Of a DNA stretch of 64,000 bases, positions 36,023 through 44,616 are shown in pieces. Position numbers and translations under genes: made by a program. The notes beneath the pieces were generated by a model. The model was not told where the DNA came from, did no database searches, and was given only the letters and a program-made list of their open reading frames with translations. The DNA is from Taibaiella chishuiensis. GTDB lineage: Bacteria > Bacteroidota > Bacteroidia > Chitinophagales > Chitinophagaceae. The stretch covers positions 147,300 through 211,299 of the forward strand of contig NZ_PYGD01000011.1 of the NCBI RefSeq assembly GCF_003014535.1, written 5' to 3'. Each line of letters starts with the position of its first letter. Position 1 is the first letter of the stretch.

Positions 36023-37183
36023 TCAGGCCTGTCCCGGCAGGTCGTTAAACAGGTTGAGCATATGTTGTGCAGCGCCTGCCGAATGCAGGGCTTCGGTCTG
36101 CTCCAGGGTAAGTGTAGCCGTTTCGGCTATGCGTTGCCGCATACTATTTTCATAAGCGCTTATAGCAGCGCCGGTATCGGTGTAACGTTCATCGCAAAGA
36201 CATTCGCTGAGCTCCAGCGCATCCAGCATGGCCATATTTACACCTTCGCCGGCATAAGGCGGCATTACATGGGCTGCGTCGCCCAGCATGGTCAGGTCGG
36301 CTTGGGCGGTCCAGGTCTGATCGGGCGGCATACAGTACTGCGGCCGCGGCATCAGGGGAGTTTCCGCATTAACGATCAGCTCCTGCCATAAAGGATCCCA
36401 GTCTTTAAACTCATCGCGAAACCAGGCCAGTACCTGGTCCTTGTCTGCGAAATCGATACCGCTATCCTTTACCCAGTCCGCATCCGTTCTGCAACCGGTA
36501 TAGAAGGCCAGGCTGCCGTCGCCCTTCGTGCTTACGATCAGGCTACGTACACCATCGAGAGCAAACACCTTACCGCCGTTCAGCAATTGGTCGATATACG
36601 GCAGGGCTGTTGCCACATGATAGACCGCGCCTTCGACTACGGTAATACCGGAGTAAAAAGGTTTTGCCTCCGTGATCAGGGGACGGATACGGGAGTTGGC
36701 GCCATCGGCCGCCACCACGAGATCGGCGGTTGCAGTGCTGCCGTTGCGGAATTGAAGCAACCATCGGCCATCGGCCTTTTCCAGGCTGCTCAGCTGGCTG
36801 TCCCATACCACGGTACCGGGCTGCAGCGATTCCAGCAGTATTTTTCTCAGTGGCCCGCGGTCTATTTCGGGACGAAAAGCGCCGGTAGCCTCGCTGCCCT
36901 GCTCATCCATAAGGATATGCGCATGCTGATCCACGATGCGCATCTTATCTGCCCCCGGCCGGTAATTGGCCTTAAAGGCATCCATCAGGCCGGCATGCTC
37001 CAGGGCTTTCAGGCCCGACTCTTCATGAAGATCCAGGGTAGCGCCCTGCACCCGCACATCTTTATGAAGGTCGCGTTCGTAAACCCGGACGGAGGCGCCC
37101 TCTTGTTGCAGGAGCCGTGCCAGGGTGAGGCCCCCGGGGCCGCCGCCAACTATAGCGATCTGTTTATTGCTGATCGTATGCAT
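36023..37183 (-). CDS. TetX-like FAD-dependent monooxygenase
   Basis: This 386-residue flavoprotein has IAIVGGGPGGLTLARLLQ for FAD binding, VRVQGATLDLHEESGLKALEHAGL, the mid motif ADLVVAADGANSRIR, and MLGDAAHVMPPYAGEGVNMAMLDALEL near 297 for the FAD pyrophosphate. The spacing of these blocks is the same as in TetX and related class A aromatic hydroxylases, which use NADPH and O2. Whether it attacks tetracycline is not shown; the family is broad. A TetR-family gene lies 29 bases upstream on the same strand and most likely controls it. Confidence 0.88.
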   Translation of the reverse strand: MHTISNKQIAIVGGGPGGLTLARLLQQEGASVRVYERDLHKDVRVQGATLDLHEESGLKALEHAGLMDAFKANYRPGADKMRIVDQHAHILMDEQGSEATGAFRPEIDRGPLRKILLESLQPGTVVWDSQLSSLEKADGRWLLQFRNGSTATADLVVAADGANSRIRPLITEAKPFYSGITVVEGAVYHVATALPYIDQLLNGGKVFALDGVRSLIVSTKGDGSLAFYTGCRTDADWVKDSGIDFADKDQVLAWFRDEFKDWDPLWQELIVNAETPLMPRPQYCMPPDQTWTAQADLTMLGDAAHVMPPYAGEGVNMAMLDALELSECLCDERYTDTGAAISAYENSMRQRIAETATLTLEQTEALHSAGAAQHMLNLFNDLPGQA

Positions 37184-37212
37184 GGTACTTTATTTTTACA
37201 GGATAAAAAAAA

Positions 37213-37815
37213 TCAGGATTGCAGGCCTTTAATAACGGTATCGCAACAGGCCATTAATTGCTGCTCGGTAATGATCTGCCGGCCCCGCTCGCGGTGTTCG
37301 AAATACTCGTGGACCAGGTCCAATAAGGGCGCAAAAAGCAAAGCCCGGTAAACCTTTTGCGGGTATTCCGCAATAATCCCCTCTTTAGCCTTTTGGCTCA
37401 GAAAGCGGTGTACCGTTCCGAAAGAACTGCCCTCCTTTATATTCCGTTCGCGGAATGCTTTATTGAGCAGGGGGGAAGACTTACCATATTCCATCAATAC
37501 AAAAGCATGCCGGTTCTTTTTAAAATAGCTGAAGGTATTCGCCCAAATTTTCCGGATGCCTTCCGGGAACGCCATATCTTCCGAAAAGCCCTCCAGTGCC
37601 GCCTTTTCATAAGCACCCAATACGACATCGATAAACAGTTTAACCAGGAGATCTTCCTTGTTTTCATACTTGATGTAAATAGTACGGGGCGATATATTCG
37701 CCGCTTTGGCCAGCTGTTGCATGCTCAGGTTTTCGAGCCCCTGTTCGGCTATGATTTGCAGGGCAATGCTGCGTATCGCCTCTTCCTTTTCCGTGTTTTT
37801 AGGCCGCATCGGCAT
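37213..37815 (-). CDS. TetR/AcrR-family repressor
   Basis: This 200-residue protein has an N-terminal HTH (IRSIALQIIAEQGLENLSMQQLAKAANISPRTIYIKYENKEDLLVKLF) typical of TetR proteins and a helical ligand domain behind it. ATG at 37815 or 37809 is possible. It is the first gene of a two-gene unit with the flavin monooxygenase. A 22-bp palindrome 39 bases upstream is a plausible operator, which would make the unit autoregulated. Confidence 0.93.
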   Translation of the reverse strand: MPMRPKNTEKEEAIRSIALQIIAEQGLENLSMQQLAKAANISPRTIYIKYENKEDLLVKLFIDVVLGAYEKAALEGFSEDMAFPEGIRKIWANTFSYFKKNRHAFVLMEYGKSSPLLNKAFRERNIKEGSSFGTVHRFLSQKAKEGIIAEYPQKVYRALLFAPLLDLVHEYFEHRERGRQIITEQQLMACCDTVIKGLQS

Positions 37816-37853
37816 GTCGCATTTTGGAGATAAAGACTATTTGATTACAAAAG

Positions 37854-37875
37854 TAAGTAAATGTTCATTTACTTA
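37854..37875. promoter_or_regulatory. Putative TetR operator
   Basis: TAAGTAAATG-TT-CATTTACTTA is a perfect inverted repeat with 10-bp arms and a 2-bp spacer, in the size range of TetR-family operators. It lies 39 bases upstream of the regulator's start. Confidence 0.75.
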
Positions 37876-37925
37876 TTAATTTATTTTTCGGCAGGCGTAT
37901 TTTTAACATTCCCCAAAAAGAAAAG

Positions 37926-37954
37926 CCCTGTCGCAATACAATGCTGCGACAGGG
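37926..37954 (-). terminator. Terminator of the HxlR-family gene
   Basis: CCCTGTCGCA and TGCGACAGGG form a 10-bp stem with a 9-base loop. On the minus strand CTTTTCTTTTT follows. Confidence 0.88.
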
Positions 37955-37979
37955 GGATATGATTTTACACAGGGAAAAC

Positions 37980-38354
37980 TCAGGACTGCATGGCGGCCCG
38001 CTGCTGTTTATGCTTTTTAAGCAGGTATTTTTTATGCTGTTCTCCCCAGACCCTCAGTGCGCCGATAATTTCTTTCAGCGAATCGCTGTAAGGCGTCAGC
38101 TCATAGGAGATCTGCACCGGCACGGCATCATAGACCTTGCGCTCCACGAACTCGTTCAGCTCCAGGTCGCGCAGTTCCTTGGATAATACCTTGGGCGTGA
38201 TGCCTTCTATAGCCCGTTCGATCTCTTTAAAACGTTTGGGTCCGTCGGATAAGACAACGATGACCAGGAGCTTCCATTTCCCGTTCAATACATACAATGC
38301 GTCGCGCACGGCATTGACACTGTTATTACATTCTTCCCTGCTGGTAGCACACAT
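37980..38354 (-). CDS. HxlR-family winged-helix regulator
   Basis: This 124-residue protein has the HxlR signature: C-terminal to a Cys-containing start (MCATSREEC), ALYVLNGKWKLLVIVVLSDGPKRFKEIERAIEGITPKVLSKELRDLELNEFVERKVY, a winged HTH. Relatives such as YodB and HypR sense quinones or electrophiles through N-terminal Cys residues; Cys2 and Cys9 here could do so. It is divergent from an AzoR-type gene with two palindromes between them, a layout matching the YodB/azoreductase pair. Confidence 0.93.
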   Translation of the reverse strand: MCATSREECNNSVNAVRDALYVLNGKWKLLVIVVLSDGPKRFKEIERAIEGITPKVLSKELRDLELNEFVERKVYDAVPVQISYELTPYSDSLKEIIGALRVWGEQHKKYLLKKHKQQRAAMQS

Positions 38355-38373
38355 AAGCGATTCATTTTAGGAG

Positions 38374-38395
38374 GCGGTATCCCGAAGGATACCGC
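38374..38395. promoter_or_regulatory. Palindrome 1 between HxlR and azoR-like genes
   Basis: GCGGTATCC-CGAA-GGATACCGC is a perfect inverted repeat with 9-bp arms, 19 bases upstream of the HxlR start codon. It is a candidate operator or an mRNA 5' hairpin. Confidence 0.6.
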
Positions 38396-38401
38396 TATAC
38401 A

Positions 38402-38421
38402 AAAGTATACTGCTATACTTT
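38402..38421. promoter_or_regulatory. Palindrome 2 between HxlR and azoR-like genes
   Basis: AAAGTATA-CTGC-TATACTTT is an inverted repeat with 8-bp arms, lying centrally in the divergent promoter. Dyads of this size with TATA-rich arms are usual for HxlR-family dimers, so this is the better operator candidate. Confidence 0.65.
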
Positions 38422-38466
38422 GTAAAGCTACTGAAAATAATTTTGCCGGATAAAAATGTAAAAAAC

Positions 38467-39063
38467 ATGAACATACTTCATCTGGTATCCAGTCCCAGGG
38501 GCGAAGCCTCTGCCAGCATACAACTGGGTAATGCCATTGTACAGCAACTACAGGCCCGGTACCCCGGCGGCACCCTGGTTACCCGCGACCTCGCCACGGC
38601 CCCCTTTCCCCACCTTGAAGAACAGCACCTTGCTTCCTTTTTTACCCCACCGGAGGCCCGCAACGAAGCGCAGGCCGCCGCTGCCAGTCCTTCGGAACAG
38701 GCCATTGCCGAACTGCAACAGGCCGATGCTATTGTGATCGGTGTACCCATGTATAACTTTAACCTGCCCTCTACCCTGAAGGCCTGGATCGACCATGTAG
38801 TACGCGCAGGACTGACCTTCAGCTACAGCGAAGCAGGCCCGTCAGGTTTGCTGCAACACAAGAAAGTATACCTTGCCCTGGCGAGCGGCGGCATATACAG
38901 CGAGGGACCGATGAAAACGGTCGATTTTTCGGAGCCCTACCTGCGCCATATGCTCAGCTTTATCGGCCTCAGCGATATTACCACCTATCGCGCAGAAGGC
39001 CTGGCCTTGCCCGACCGGAAAGATACCGCCCTGGAAAAAGCCATACAGGCCATAGCTGTATAA
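38467..39063 (+). CDS. FMN-dependent NADH:quinone/azo reductase (AzoR-like)
   Basis: This 198-residue flavodoxin-fold enzyme begins MNILHLVSSPRGEASASIQLG, the FMN-phosphate loop. It has ADAIVIGVPMYNFNLPSTLKAWIDHVVRAGLTF, the hallmark of AzoR enzymes, and LALASGGIYSEGP. AzoR enzymes reduce quinones and azo compounds by two electrons with NADH, protecting from thiol-reactive electrophiles. The ATG at 38467 is chosen over an upstream TTG. It is divergent from an HxlR-family gene that likely represses it. Confidence 0.92.
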   Translation: MNILHLVSSPRGEASASIQLGNAIVQQLQARYPGGTLVTRDLATAPFPHLEEQHLASFFTPPEARNEAQAAAASPSEQAIAELQQADAIVIGVPMYNFNLPSTLKAWIDHVVRAGLTFSYSEAGPSGLLQHKKVYLALASGGIYSEGPMKTVDFSEPYLRHMLSFIGLSDITTYRAEGLALPDRKDTALEKAIQAIAV

Positions 39064-39172
39064 AGCCGGGTAATAATACGTTAAGACGGGAGCGCCAACT
39101 GCGTCCCTGTCTTATCCTTTACTGCTTTTACCTAATTTCGCGGTCATAACACCCGGGCTAAGCCCTTTAAGC

Positions 39173-40048
39173 ATGATATACCGGCACAACAACCCGAATA
39201 CAGGCGCCGAATGCAATATGATCGTGGAAGAACCCGGCTTCGACCGTACATTTTACGGCCGCGACCGGCACAACAAACTGCTGACGATAGCCTGGAACCC
39301 GGGCCCTGCCAGCACTGTAACCATCGATGGCGTCAACTATGTATTCCCTGCCCAGAGCCTGCTCTGCCTTATGGTCAACGAATCCTTCCGGTTTGAAGAT
39401 GCGGCCGCAATTATTGCCTGGCAGTTTAACCGCGAGTTCTATTGCATCGTGGATCATGACAAGGAAGTGAGCTGTGCGGGTTTCCTGTTCTATAGCTCGG
39501 CGCAACGTTTATTTATTGCCCTGGACGATACCGGGGAACGCAAAATGCGGATACTGTCGGAAGTATTCCGCGAAGAATTTGAAACGGAAGACAAGATCCA
39601 GGGCGAAATGCTACAGGCTCTGCTCAAAAGACTGATCATTATGGCTACCCGCCTGGCGCGGCTGCAATACACCGACCAGCAAACTCTTACCGACGATAAG
39701 CTGGATACGATCCGGAAATACAATATGCTCGTCGAACATCATTACCGCAACGAGCACCAGGTGGCCTTTTACGCCGGCCAACTGCATAAGTCGCCCAAAA
39801 CGCTGTCCAATCTTTTTGCCCTGTATAACCACAGTTCGCCACTGGCCGTGATCCAGGATCGGATCCAGCTCGAAGCCCGCCGCCTGCTTACCTATACGGA
39901 CAAGTCGGCTAAAGAGATCGCATATGAACTGGGGTTCGAGGATGCCACACACTTCAGTAAATTTTTCAAAAAAGGCGCCGGCCAGTCGCCCACCGACTTC
40001 CGCAAAGGGAGTGTAAGCCCGGCGCAGCTCCCTGCAAACCTGCAATAA
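39173..40048 (+). CDS. AraC-family transcriptional regulator
   Basis: This 291-residue protein has an N-terminal sensing domain (about 1-180) and a C-terminal AraC DNA-binding domain: EHQVAFYAGQLHKSPKTLSNLFALY for the first HTH and DKSAKEIAYELGFEDATHFSKFFKK for the second. The N-terminal part is not a classical cupin by eye. It is followed after 116 bases by the AhpD-like gene on the same strand, which it may control. Confidence 0.9.
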   Translation: MIYRHNNPNTGAECNMIVEEPGFDRTFYGRDRHNKLLTIAWNPGPASTVTIDGVNYVFPAQSLLCLMVNESFRFEDAAAIIAWQFNREFYCIVDHDKEVSCAGFLFYSSAQRLFIALDDTGERKMRILSEVFREEFETEDKIQGEMLQALLKRLIIMATRLARLQYTDQQTLTDDKLDTIRKYNMLVEHHYRNEHQVAFYAGQLHKSPKTLSNLFALYNHSSPLAVIQDRIQLEARRLLTYTDKSAKEIAYELGFEDATHFSKFFKKGAGQSPTDFRKGSVSPAQLPANLQ

Positions 40049-40164
40049 ACCCCGGAACGGGAAAAATAGACTATTCCCCGGGAAGTCCTGCCATTGTTCC
40101 GGCGACCCGCCGGTATGACCTTTGTGTTATCAAAATCATCCGAAAAATCACAAAAATTAAAACA

Positions 40165-40698
40165 ATGAAAAGTTTCCCCATTCCAACCCGCGCCGATGTA
40201 ACTCCAGGCAACCAGCAGATCTTCGATAACCTGACCAAAATGGTAGGTCATGTACCTAACCTCTATGCAGCCTTTGCGCAATCGGAACACGCACTGGGCA
40301 ACTACCTGGCGCTGCAGGGCGGTAAGACCTCGCTGCGGGCCAAAGAGCTGGAAGTCGTGAACCTCGTGGTGAGCCAGGTGAACAATTGTGTGTATTGCCT
40401 GAGCGCCCACAGCGCCCTTGCCAAACGCCAGGGCTTTACAGAAGACCAAATATTGTCTATAAGAAAAGCAGACATCAGCTTCGACAGCAAGCTGGACGCC
40501 CTGGCCCAACTGGCCAAAAGCATCACCGAAAACCGTGGTCATGCCGACCCCGCTGTAGTGGAAGCATTTTATGCAGCCGGTTATAACGAAGGCAACCTGG
40601 TAGACCTGGTCATGATCGTCGGCGATAAAACGATTACCAATTACCTGTATGCGCTTACCGAAGTACCGGTAGACTGGCCGGCGGTACCCGTATTGTAA
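40165..40698 (+). CDS. Carboxymuconolactone-decarboxylase/AhpD-like protein
   Basis: This 177-residue protein carries the AhpD-type redox centre NCVYCLSAHSALAKRQG, with Cys75, Cys78 and His82 in an all-helical fold. Related enzymes reduce alkyl hydroperoxides or regenerate peroxiredoxins; others are of unknown use. It sits behind an AraC regulator and ends a series of redox genes. A strong terminator follows. Confidence 0.9.
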   Translation: MKSFPIPTRADVTPGNQQIFDNLTKMVGHVPNLYAAFAQSEHALGNYLALQGGKTSLRAKELEVVNLVVSQVNNCVYCLSAHSALAKRQGFTEDQILSIRKADISFDSKLDALAQLAKSITENRGHADPAVVEAFYAAGYNEGNLVDLVMIVGDKTITNYLYALTEVPVDWPAVPVL

Positions 40699-40716
40699 TA
40701 CGATCCTGATAAGCAA

Positions 40717-40743
40717 AGATTCCGGGCCCATGGCCCGGAATCT
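40717..40743 (+). terminator. Terminator of the AhpD-like gene
   Basis: AGATTCCGGGCC pairs over 12 bp with GGCCCGGAATCT around CAT, followed by GCGTTTTATA. Confidence 0.85.
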
Positions 40744-40832
40744 GCGTTTTATAAGCCTTTGCATTAATTCACACAGAGCACCAAACGTAAGCGCAGTCCT
40801 GCAGCGTCTTTCAAGGCCAAAACATAAAAACA

Positions 40833-42095
40833 ATGATGCGCACCAACAGGCTGGGAGGCTTATTCCTGCTGCTGTTTATCCTCAACCAGCTAACCGTTAA
40901 CGGACAGGTAAAGAAGGCTTTATTTATTGGCAATAGTCTTACCTATTTCAATGATATGCCACAAACCGTGAAAGCCCTGGGCATGGCATTGGGCGACACA
41001 CTGGATGTAACGGTATATGCACCGGGCGGCACCGGCTTCGTGAACCATCATGCAGACCCGGTAGTATTTCAGCGGCTGGCTCAAGGAGACTGGCAATACA
41101 TTATCCTCCAACCCGGTTCTAACGAATCGCCGGCATTCTCCGCACCGCTGGACTCTACCATAAGCTGGGGGCGCATCCTGGCCGACTCGGCCCGCAAACA
41201 CAATCCCTGTGCACAAATTGCACTCTACGAAATCAGCTATGGGGTAGCCGCCGCAACGGCACAGGCCAATACCAATTATTATTATGCCCAATCGCGGATC
41301 AGGGAAAACCTGCTGGTACTGTCGGACAGCCTGCAGGCCTGTTGCGTGCCTGCCGGTGAAGTGATGCGCCGCATCTGGACCAATGATACGCAGACACTGA
41401 TCTGGAACAGTTTCGGTGATATCCATCCTAATGCCTATGGCTCTTATGCCATAGCCTGCGCCTTTGCGGCTGCGCTATTCCGGAAACCCGTATCGCAGCT
41501 CACCGTATATAACGGGCTGGACACAGCACGCTGTCGTAATTACCAGCACATTGCCGACAGCATCGTACTGACCACACCCGGGCAATGGAAGCTGGGCGGT
41601 TATTTCCCTATGGCCAGGTTTGCCCCGGCTATAAATAACAACGCGGTTACCTTCCAGAACCAAAGCCTGCATTATGACCAGGTCTCCTGGCAATTCGGCG
41701 ATGGCACCAGCTCCACGCAGGTATCGCCGGTAAAGGTTTATAATGCGCCGGGCAACTACCGCGTCGTGTTAAAGGCTTCGCAAGGCGACTGTTACGATAC
41801 CTATAGCAGCACTGTGACCATAACCGGGAGCGGCACAGCGATACCGCCATTGCCCGCAACGGCCGGCATCAAACTCTACCCGAATCCTGCCACGCAATAT
41901 GTTACGATCGAACAGGAAACCGCAGCACCCTTGCAGATACGGGTATATGATATGACAGGCCGCTTGTTGTTATCGGAGGCCATAAACAGCAGGCAGGCTA
42001 CCTTAAGCACCCGGGGACTAGTGCCCGGCGGGTACCTGTATGTATTGAGCAGCGGGACCAAGAGGAGTTATGGCAGGCTGCAGGTAGTCCCATAG
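40833..42095 (+). CDS. SGNH-hydrolase-like secreted protein with PKD domain, T9SS type A cargo
   Basis: This 420-residue protein has a signal peptide (MMRTNRLGGLFLLLFILNQLTVNGQ; a second ATG at 40836). ALFIGNSLTYFNDMP is block I of SGNH hydrolases with the nucleophile Ser, and FGDIHPNAYGSYAIA carries the Asp-x-x-His pair. A PKD-like domain (VTFQNQSLHYDQVSWQFGDGTSSTQ) and a T9SS sorting domain (LYPNPATQYVTIEQ to LQVVP) follow. It is probably a surface or secreted esterase acting on acetylated polymers. It has no visible operon partners. Confidence 0.87.
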   Translation: MMRTNRLGGLFLLLFILNQLTVNGQVKKALFIGNSLTYFNDMPQTVKALGMALGDTLDVTVYAPGGTGFVNHHADPVVFQRLAQGDWQYIILQPGSNESPAFSAPLDSTISWGRILADSARKHNPCAQIALYEISYGVAAATAQANTNYYYAQSRIRENLLVLSDSLQACCVPAGEVMRRIWTNDTQTLIWNSFGDIHPNAYGSYAIACAFAAALFRKPVSQLTVYNGLDTARCRNYQHIADSIVLTTPGQWKLGGYFPMARFAPAINNNAVTFQNQSLHYDQVSWQFGDGTSSTQVSPVKVYNAPGNYRVVLKASQGDCYDTYSSTVTITGSGTAIPPLPATAGIKLYPNPATQYVTIEQETAAPLQIRVYDMTGRLLLSEAINSRQATLSTRGLVPGGYLYVLSSGTKRSYGRLQVVP

Positions 42096-42166
42096 CGCGC
42101 CGACAAGCTATAACCTGTATTTATACTGCCGAAAATTACAAGCGGCAGAATGCGTACCTTTATCCT

Positions 42167-43060
42167 ATGTTCGATTTTCGTTTGCAAGTTTTCTATACCG
42201 TAGCCAAACGGCTGAACTTTACGCGTGCAGCCGAAGAGCTTTGTATTACGCAGCCGGCTGTAACCAAACATATCCATGAGCTGGAAGCTTATTTCAAAGT
42301 AAAGCTGCTGGACCGCAAAGGCAATAAGACCTTGCTAACGGCCGCCGGCGAAACCCTGCTGCAACAAACAGAAGCCTTACAACTGCTGTACCGCAATATG
42401 GAATTTGAAATGAGCGCCCATGTACGCAAGCATAAGGGCCAGTTGCGTATCGGGGCCAGCACCACCGTGGCGCAATATGTACTGCCCCAGGTATTGGCCG
42501 CCTTCCGCAAAAAATTTCCGGATATCACGGTAAGCCTTACGACGGGCAATACCGAGCAAACCGAACGGGCGCTGGAGCATAGGGAGATCGACCTGGGTGT
42601 GATCGAAGGCCACTCCCGGAAAGCACAGGTGCGGTATACAGAATTTATCAGGGATGAGCTGGTGCTGGTATCGCGGGTGCAAAACCCGCTGGCCGCCAAA
42701 GCCAGCATCAGCGCGGAAGAGCTGAAACAAATACCACTGCTGTTGCGCGAACCCGGGTCGGGCACCCTGGAGGTATTGGCACATGCCCTGAAACCGCTGC
42801 ACATAAAAACGGGTGACCTGAAAAAAGAAATGCAGCTCAGCAGTACGGAAAGCATCAAACGTTACCTGCTGCACTCCGACAGCATGGCTTTCGTTTCGAT
42901 CTATGCGGTACTTAAAGAACTGGAACTCCGGGAGTGTTGCGTGATCGATGTGACCGGGCTGGATATAAACCGGCACTTCTACTTTATAGAACCGCAGGGA
43001 CAGACGCCTGCACTACCCGCACTGTTTAAACGGTTTGCACTGCGCTATAACTTCAGGTAA
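42167..43060 (+). CDS. LysR-family regulator (YeiE-like)
   Basis: This 297-residue protein has the LysR winged HTH (LQVFYTVAKRLNFTRAAEELCITQPAVTKHIHELEAYFKVKLLDRKG) and a two-lobed effector domain. It lies 75 bases upstream of a YeiH-type transporter gene on the same strand. That pairing is seen with YeiE/YeiH in enterobacteria, where YeiE responds to sulfite or lysine-related signals. The effector here is unproven. Confidence 0.92.
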   Translation: MFDFRLQVFYTVAKRLNFTRAAEELCITQPAVTKHIHELEAYFKVKLLDRKGNKTLLTAAGETLLQQTEALQLLYRNMEFEMSAHVRKHKGQLRIGASTTVAQYVLPQVLAAFRKKFPDITVSLTTGNTEQTERALEHREIDLGVIEGHSRKAQVRYTEFIRDELVLVSRVQNPLAAKASISAEELKQIPLLLREPGSGTLEVLAHALKPLHIKTGDLKKEMQLSSTESIKRYLLHSDSMAFVSIYAVLKELELRECCVIDVTGLDINRHFYFIEPQGQTPALPALFKRFALRYNFR

Positions 43061-43135
43061 TAGCAGATTATTAAGGGTGATTTCCCGCAATGGGACAAGG
43101 GGCAGACCTTTGCCCTGTAATCATCCTCCAATATC

Positions 43136-44098
43136 ATGCAACAGGAAATTCCCCATACTGCATCCCGCAACCCGCAAAAGCGTTTCCGTAAAATAATATT
43201 CCTGCTGGCGGCCCTGCTTTGTCTCTGTCCTTTTGTAGGCGCGCCTATAGCCCTGGCCCTCGGCCTGCTTATGGCCTGGCTGGTCGGACATCCTTACCCG
43301 CAGTTCAATCACAAAGCAACCCATTGGTTGCTGCAGGCCTCGGTAGTAGGCCTGGGTTTTGGCATGAATGCCGGTAGCGCCCTCCGGGCAGGACGCGAAG
43401 GCTTCCTGTTTACCATCGTTTCTATTACCGCTGTGCTGGTACTGGGTTACCTGACCGGCCGCCTGTTTAAGATAGACAGGAAGACTTCCTATCTGATCAC
43501 CGCCGGAACCGCTATTTGCGGCGGCAGCGCTATCGCCGCTTTGTCGCCGGTAATCAAAGCCGGAGAAAAACAGATCTCCGTAGCGCTGGGCACGGTTTTT
43601 ATCCTGAATGCAGCAGCCTTGCTGATCTTCCCGGCTATAGGCAAACACCTGCATTTAAGCCAGGAACAATTCGGCCTCTGGTGCGCCATTGCCATTCATG
43701 ACACCAGTTCGGTAGTCGGTGCGGCGAGCAAATACGGAAGTACGGCATTACTTATTGCCACGACCGTGAAACTGGCCCGGGCGCTCTGGATTATCCCTTT
43801 ATCTTTAGGTTCCGCCCTGTTGTTCCGCGCCAAAGACAGCAAGATCAAACTGCCCTTCTTTATCGGCCTGTTTATACTGGCCATGCTGCTGAACAGCTAC
43901 CTGCCACCCGTAGCCCGGCTGGCGCCCTGTATCACCCTGGCGGCCAAAGCCGGCCTGACGCTCAGCCTGTTCCTGATCGGTTCCGGTCTTTCGCCCAAAG
44001 TAATACGCGCCGTTGGCTTTAAACCCATGTTGCAGGGTATCCTGCTCTGGGCCTTTATCGCCACGGGTACGCTGCTTACGATCATTTACCTGGCTTAA
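43136..44098 (+). CDS. yeiH: YeiH-family (UPF0324) putative sulfate/sulfite exporter
   Basis: This 320-residue membrane protein has about ten hydrophobic segments. It shows the family motifs GHPYPQFNHKATHWLLQASVVGLGFGMN, ITAGTAICGGSAIAALSPVIKA and WCAIAIHDTSSVVGAASKYG. It sits in the inner membrane and is thought to move sulfur anions or a related small anion outwards, which is not proven. The upstream LysR gene is its likely regulator. Confidence 0.9.
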   Translation: MQQEIPHTASRNPQKRFRKIIFLLAALLCLCPFVGAPIALALGLLMAWLVGHPYPQFNHKATHWLLQASVVGLGFGMNAGSALRAGREGFLFTIVSITAVLVLGYLTGRLFKIDRKTSYLITAGTAICGGSAIAALSPVIKAGEKQISVALGTVFILNAAALLIFPAIGKHLHLSQEQFGLWCAIAIHDTSSVVGAASKYGSTALLIATTVKLARALWIIPLSLGSALLFRAKDSKIKLPFFIGLFILAMLLNSYLPPVARLAPCITLAAKAGLTLSLFLIGSGLSPKVIRAVGFKPMLQGILLWAFIATGTLLTIIYLA

Positions 44099-44121
44099 GC
44101 CCGCAAAGCAGGTATAACAAA

Positions 44122-44141
44122 GGGCCGCCAAATGGCGGCCC
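44122..44141. terminator. Bidirectional terminator between convergent genes
   Basis: GGGCCGCC and GGCGGCCC form an 8-bp GC stem around AAAT, extended by outer GCAGG/CCTGC. T-tracts are poor on both strands. Confidence 0.65.
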
Positions 44142-44183
44142 TGCTTCAATATTGTTCCGGCATCCGGTACCGGGGGCCTGTTC

Positions 44184-44546
44184 TTAAACGGTATAATGCA
44201 CCACTACGCGATCGACCAGTTGCTGCCCGTTAAAATGCAATTGTTCGGCCGATCGTTTACCGGTAGCCATATTGGTATAATAAAGCGTAATACCTTCCAT
44301 ACCGGTGAGCAGGTCCAGCAGATCGAAATGCAGGTCCGGTATCATTTCCAGGGCTTTATTCCAATAGGCGCGTACCTGTTCCTTGCCACTTACCCGGCCA
44401 TCGTTGCCGGGCAGTACCCGTATGGCTACGGGTGTTTCTATGGTAAAGTCTTCGGTATAGTGGCGCAACACACGCTCCACATCATGAGCGTTCCAGGCGG
44501 CGATCCATTCTTCGGCGAAGTTTTGGGCAAACTGCGTATCGATCAT
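44184..44546 (-). CDS. SnoaL-like (NTF2-fold) protein
   Basis: This 120-residue protein shows FAEEWIAAWNAHDVERVLRHYTEDFTIETP, GKEQVRAYWNKALEMIPDLHFDLLDLL and a final strand VDRVVVHYTV, the pattern of SnoaL-like proteins. Its role is unknown. It lies 70 bases downstream of the MarR-GNAT fusion on the same strand and may be controlled by it. Confidence 0.85.
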   Translation of the reverse strand: MIDTQFAQNFAEEWIAAWNAHDVERVLRHYTEDFTIETPVAIRVLPGNDGRVSGKEQVRAYWNKALEMIPDLHFDLLDLLTGMEGITLYYTNMATGKRSAEQLHFNGQQLVDRVVVHYTV

Positions 44547-44616
44547 AAAGGAAATTTTGCCCTGAATGTAGCGCTATTTGCCGCAACGGCAATTTTACCG
44601 GCTGCACTTGTCCCGG

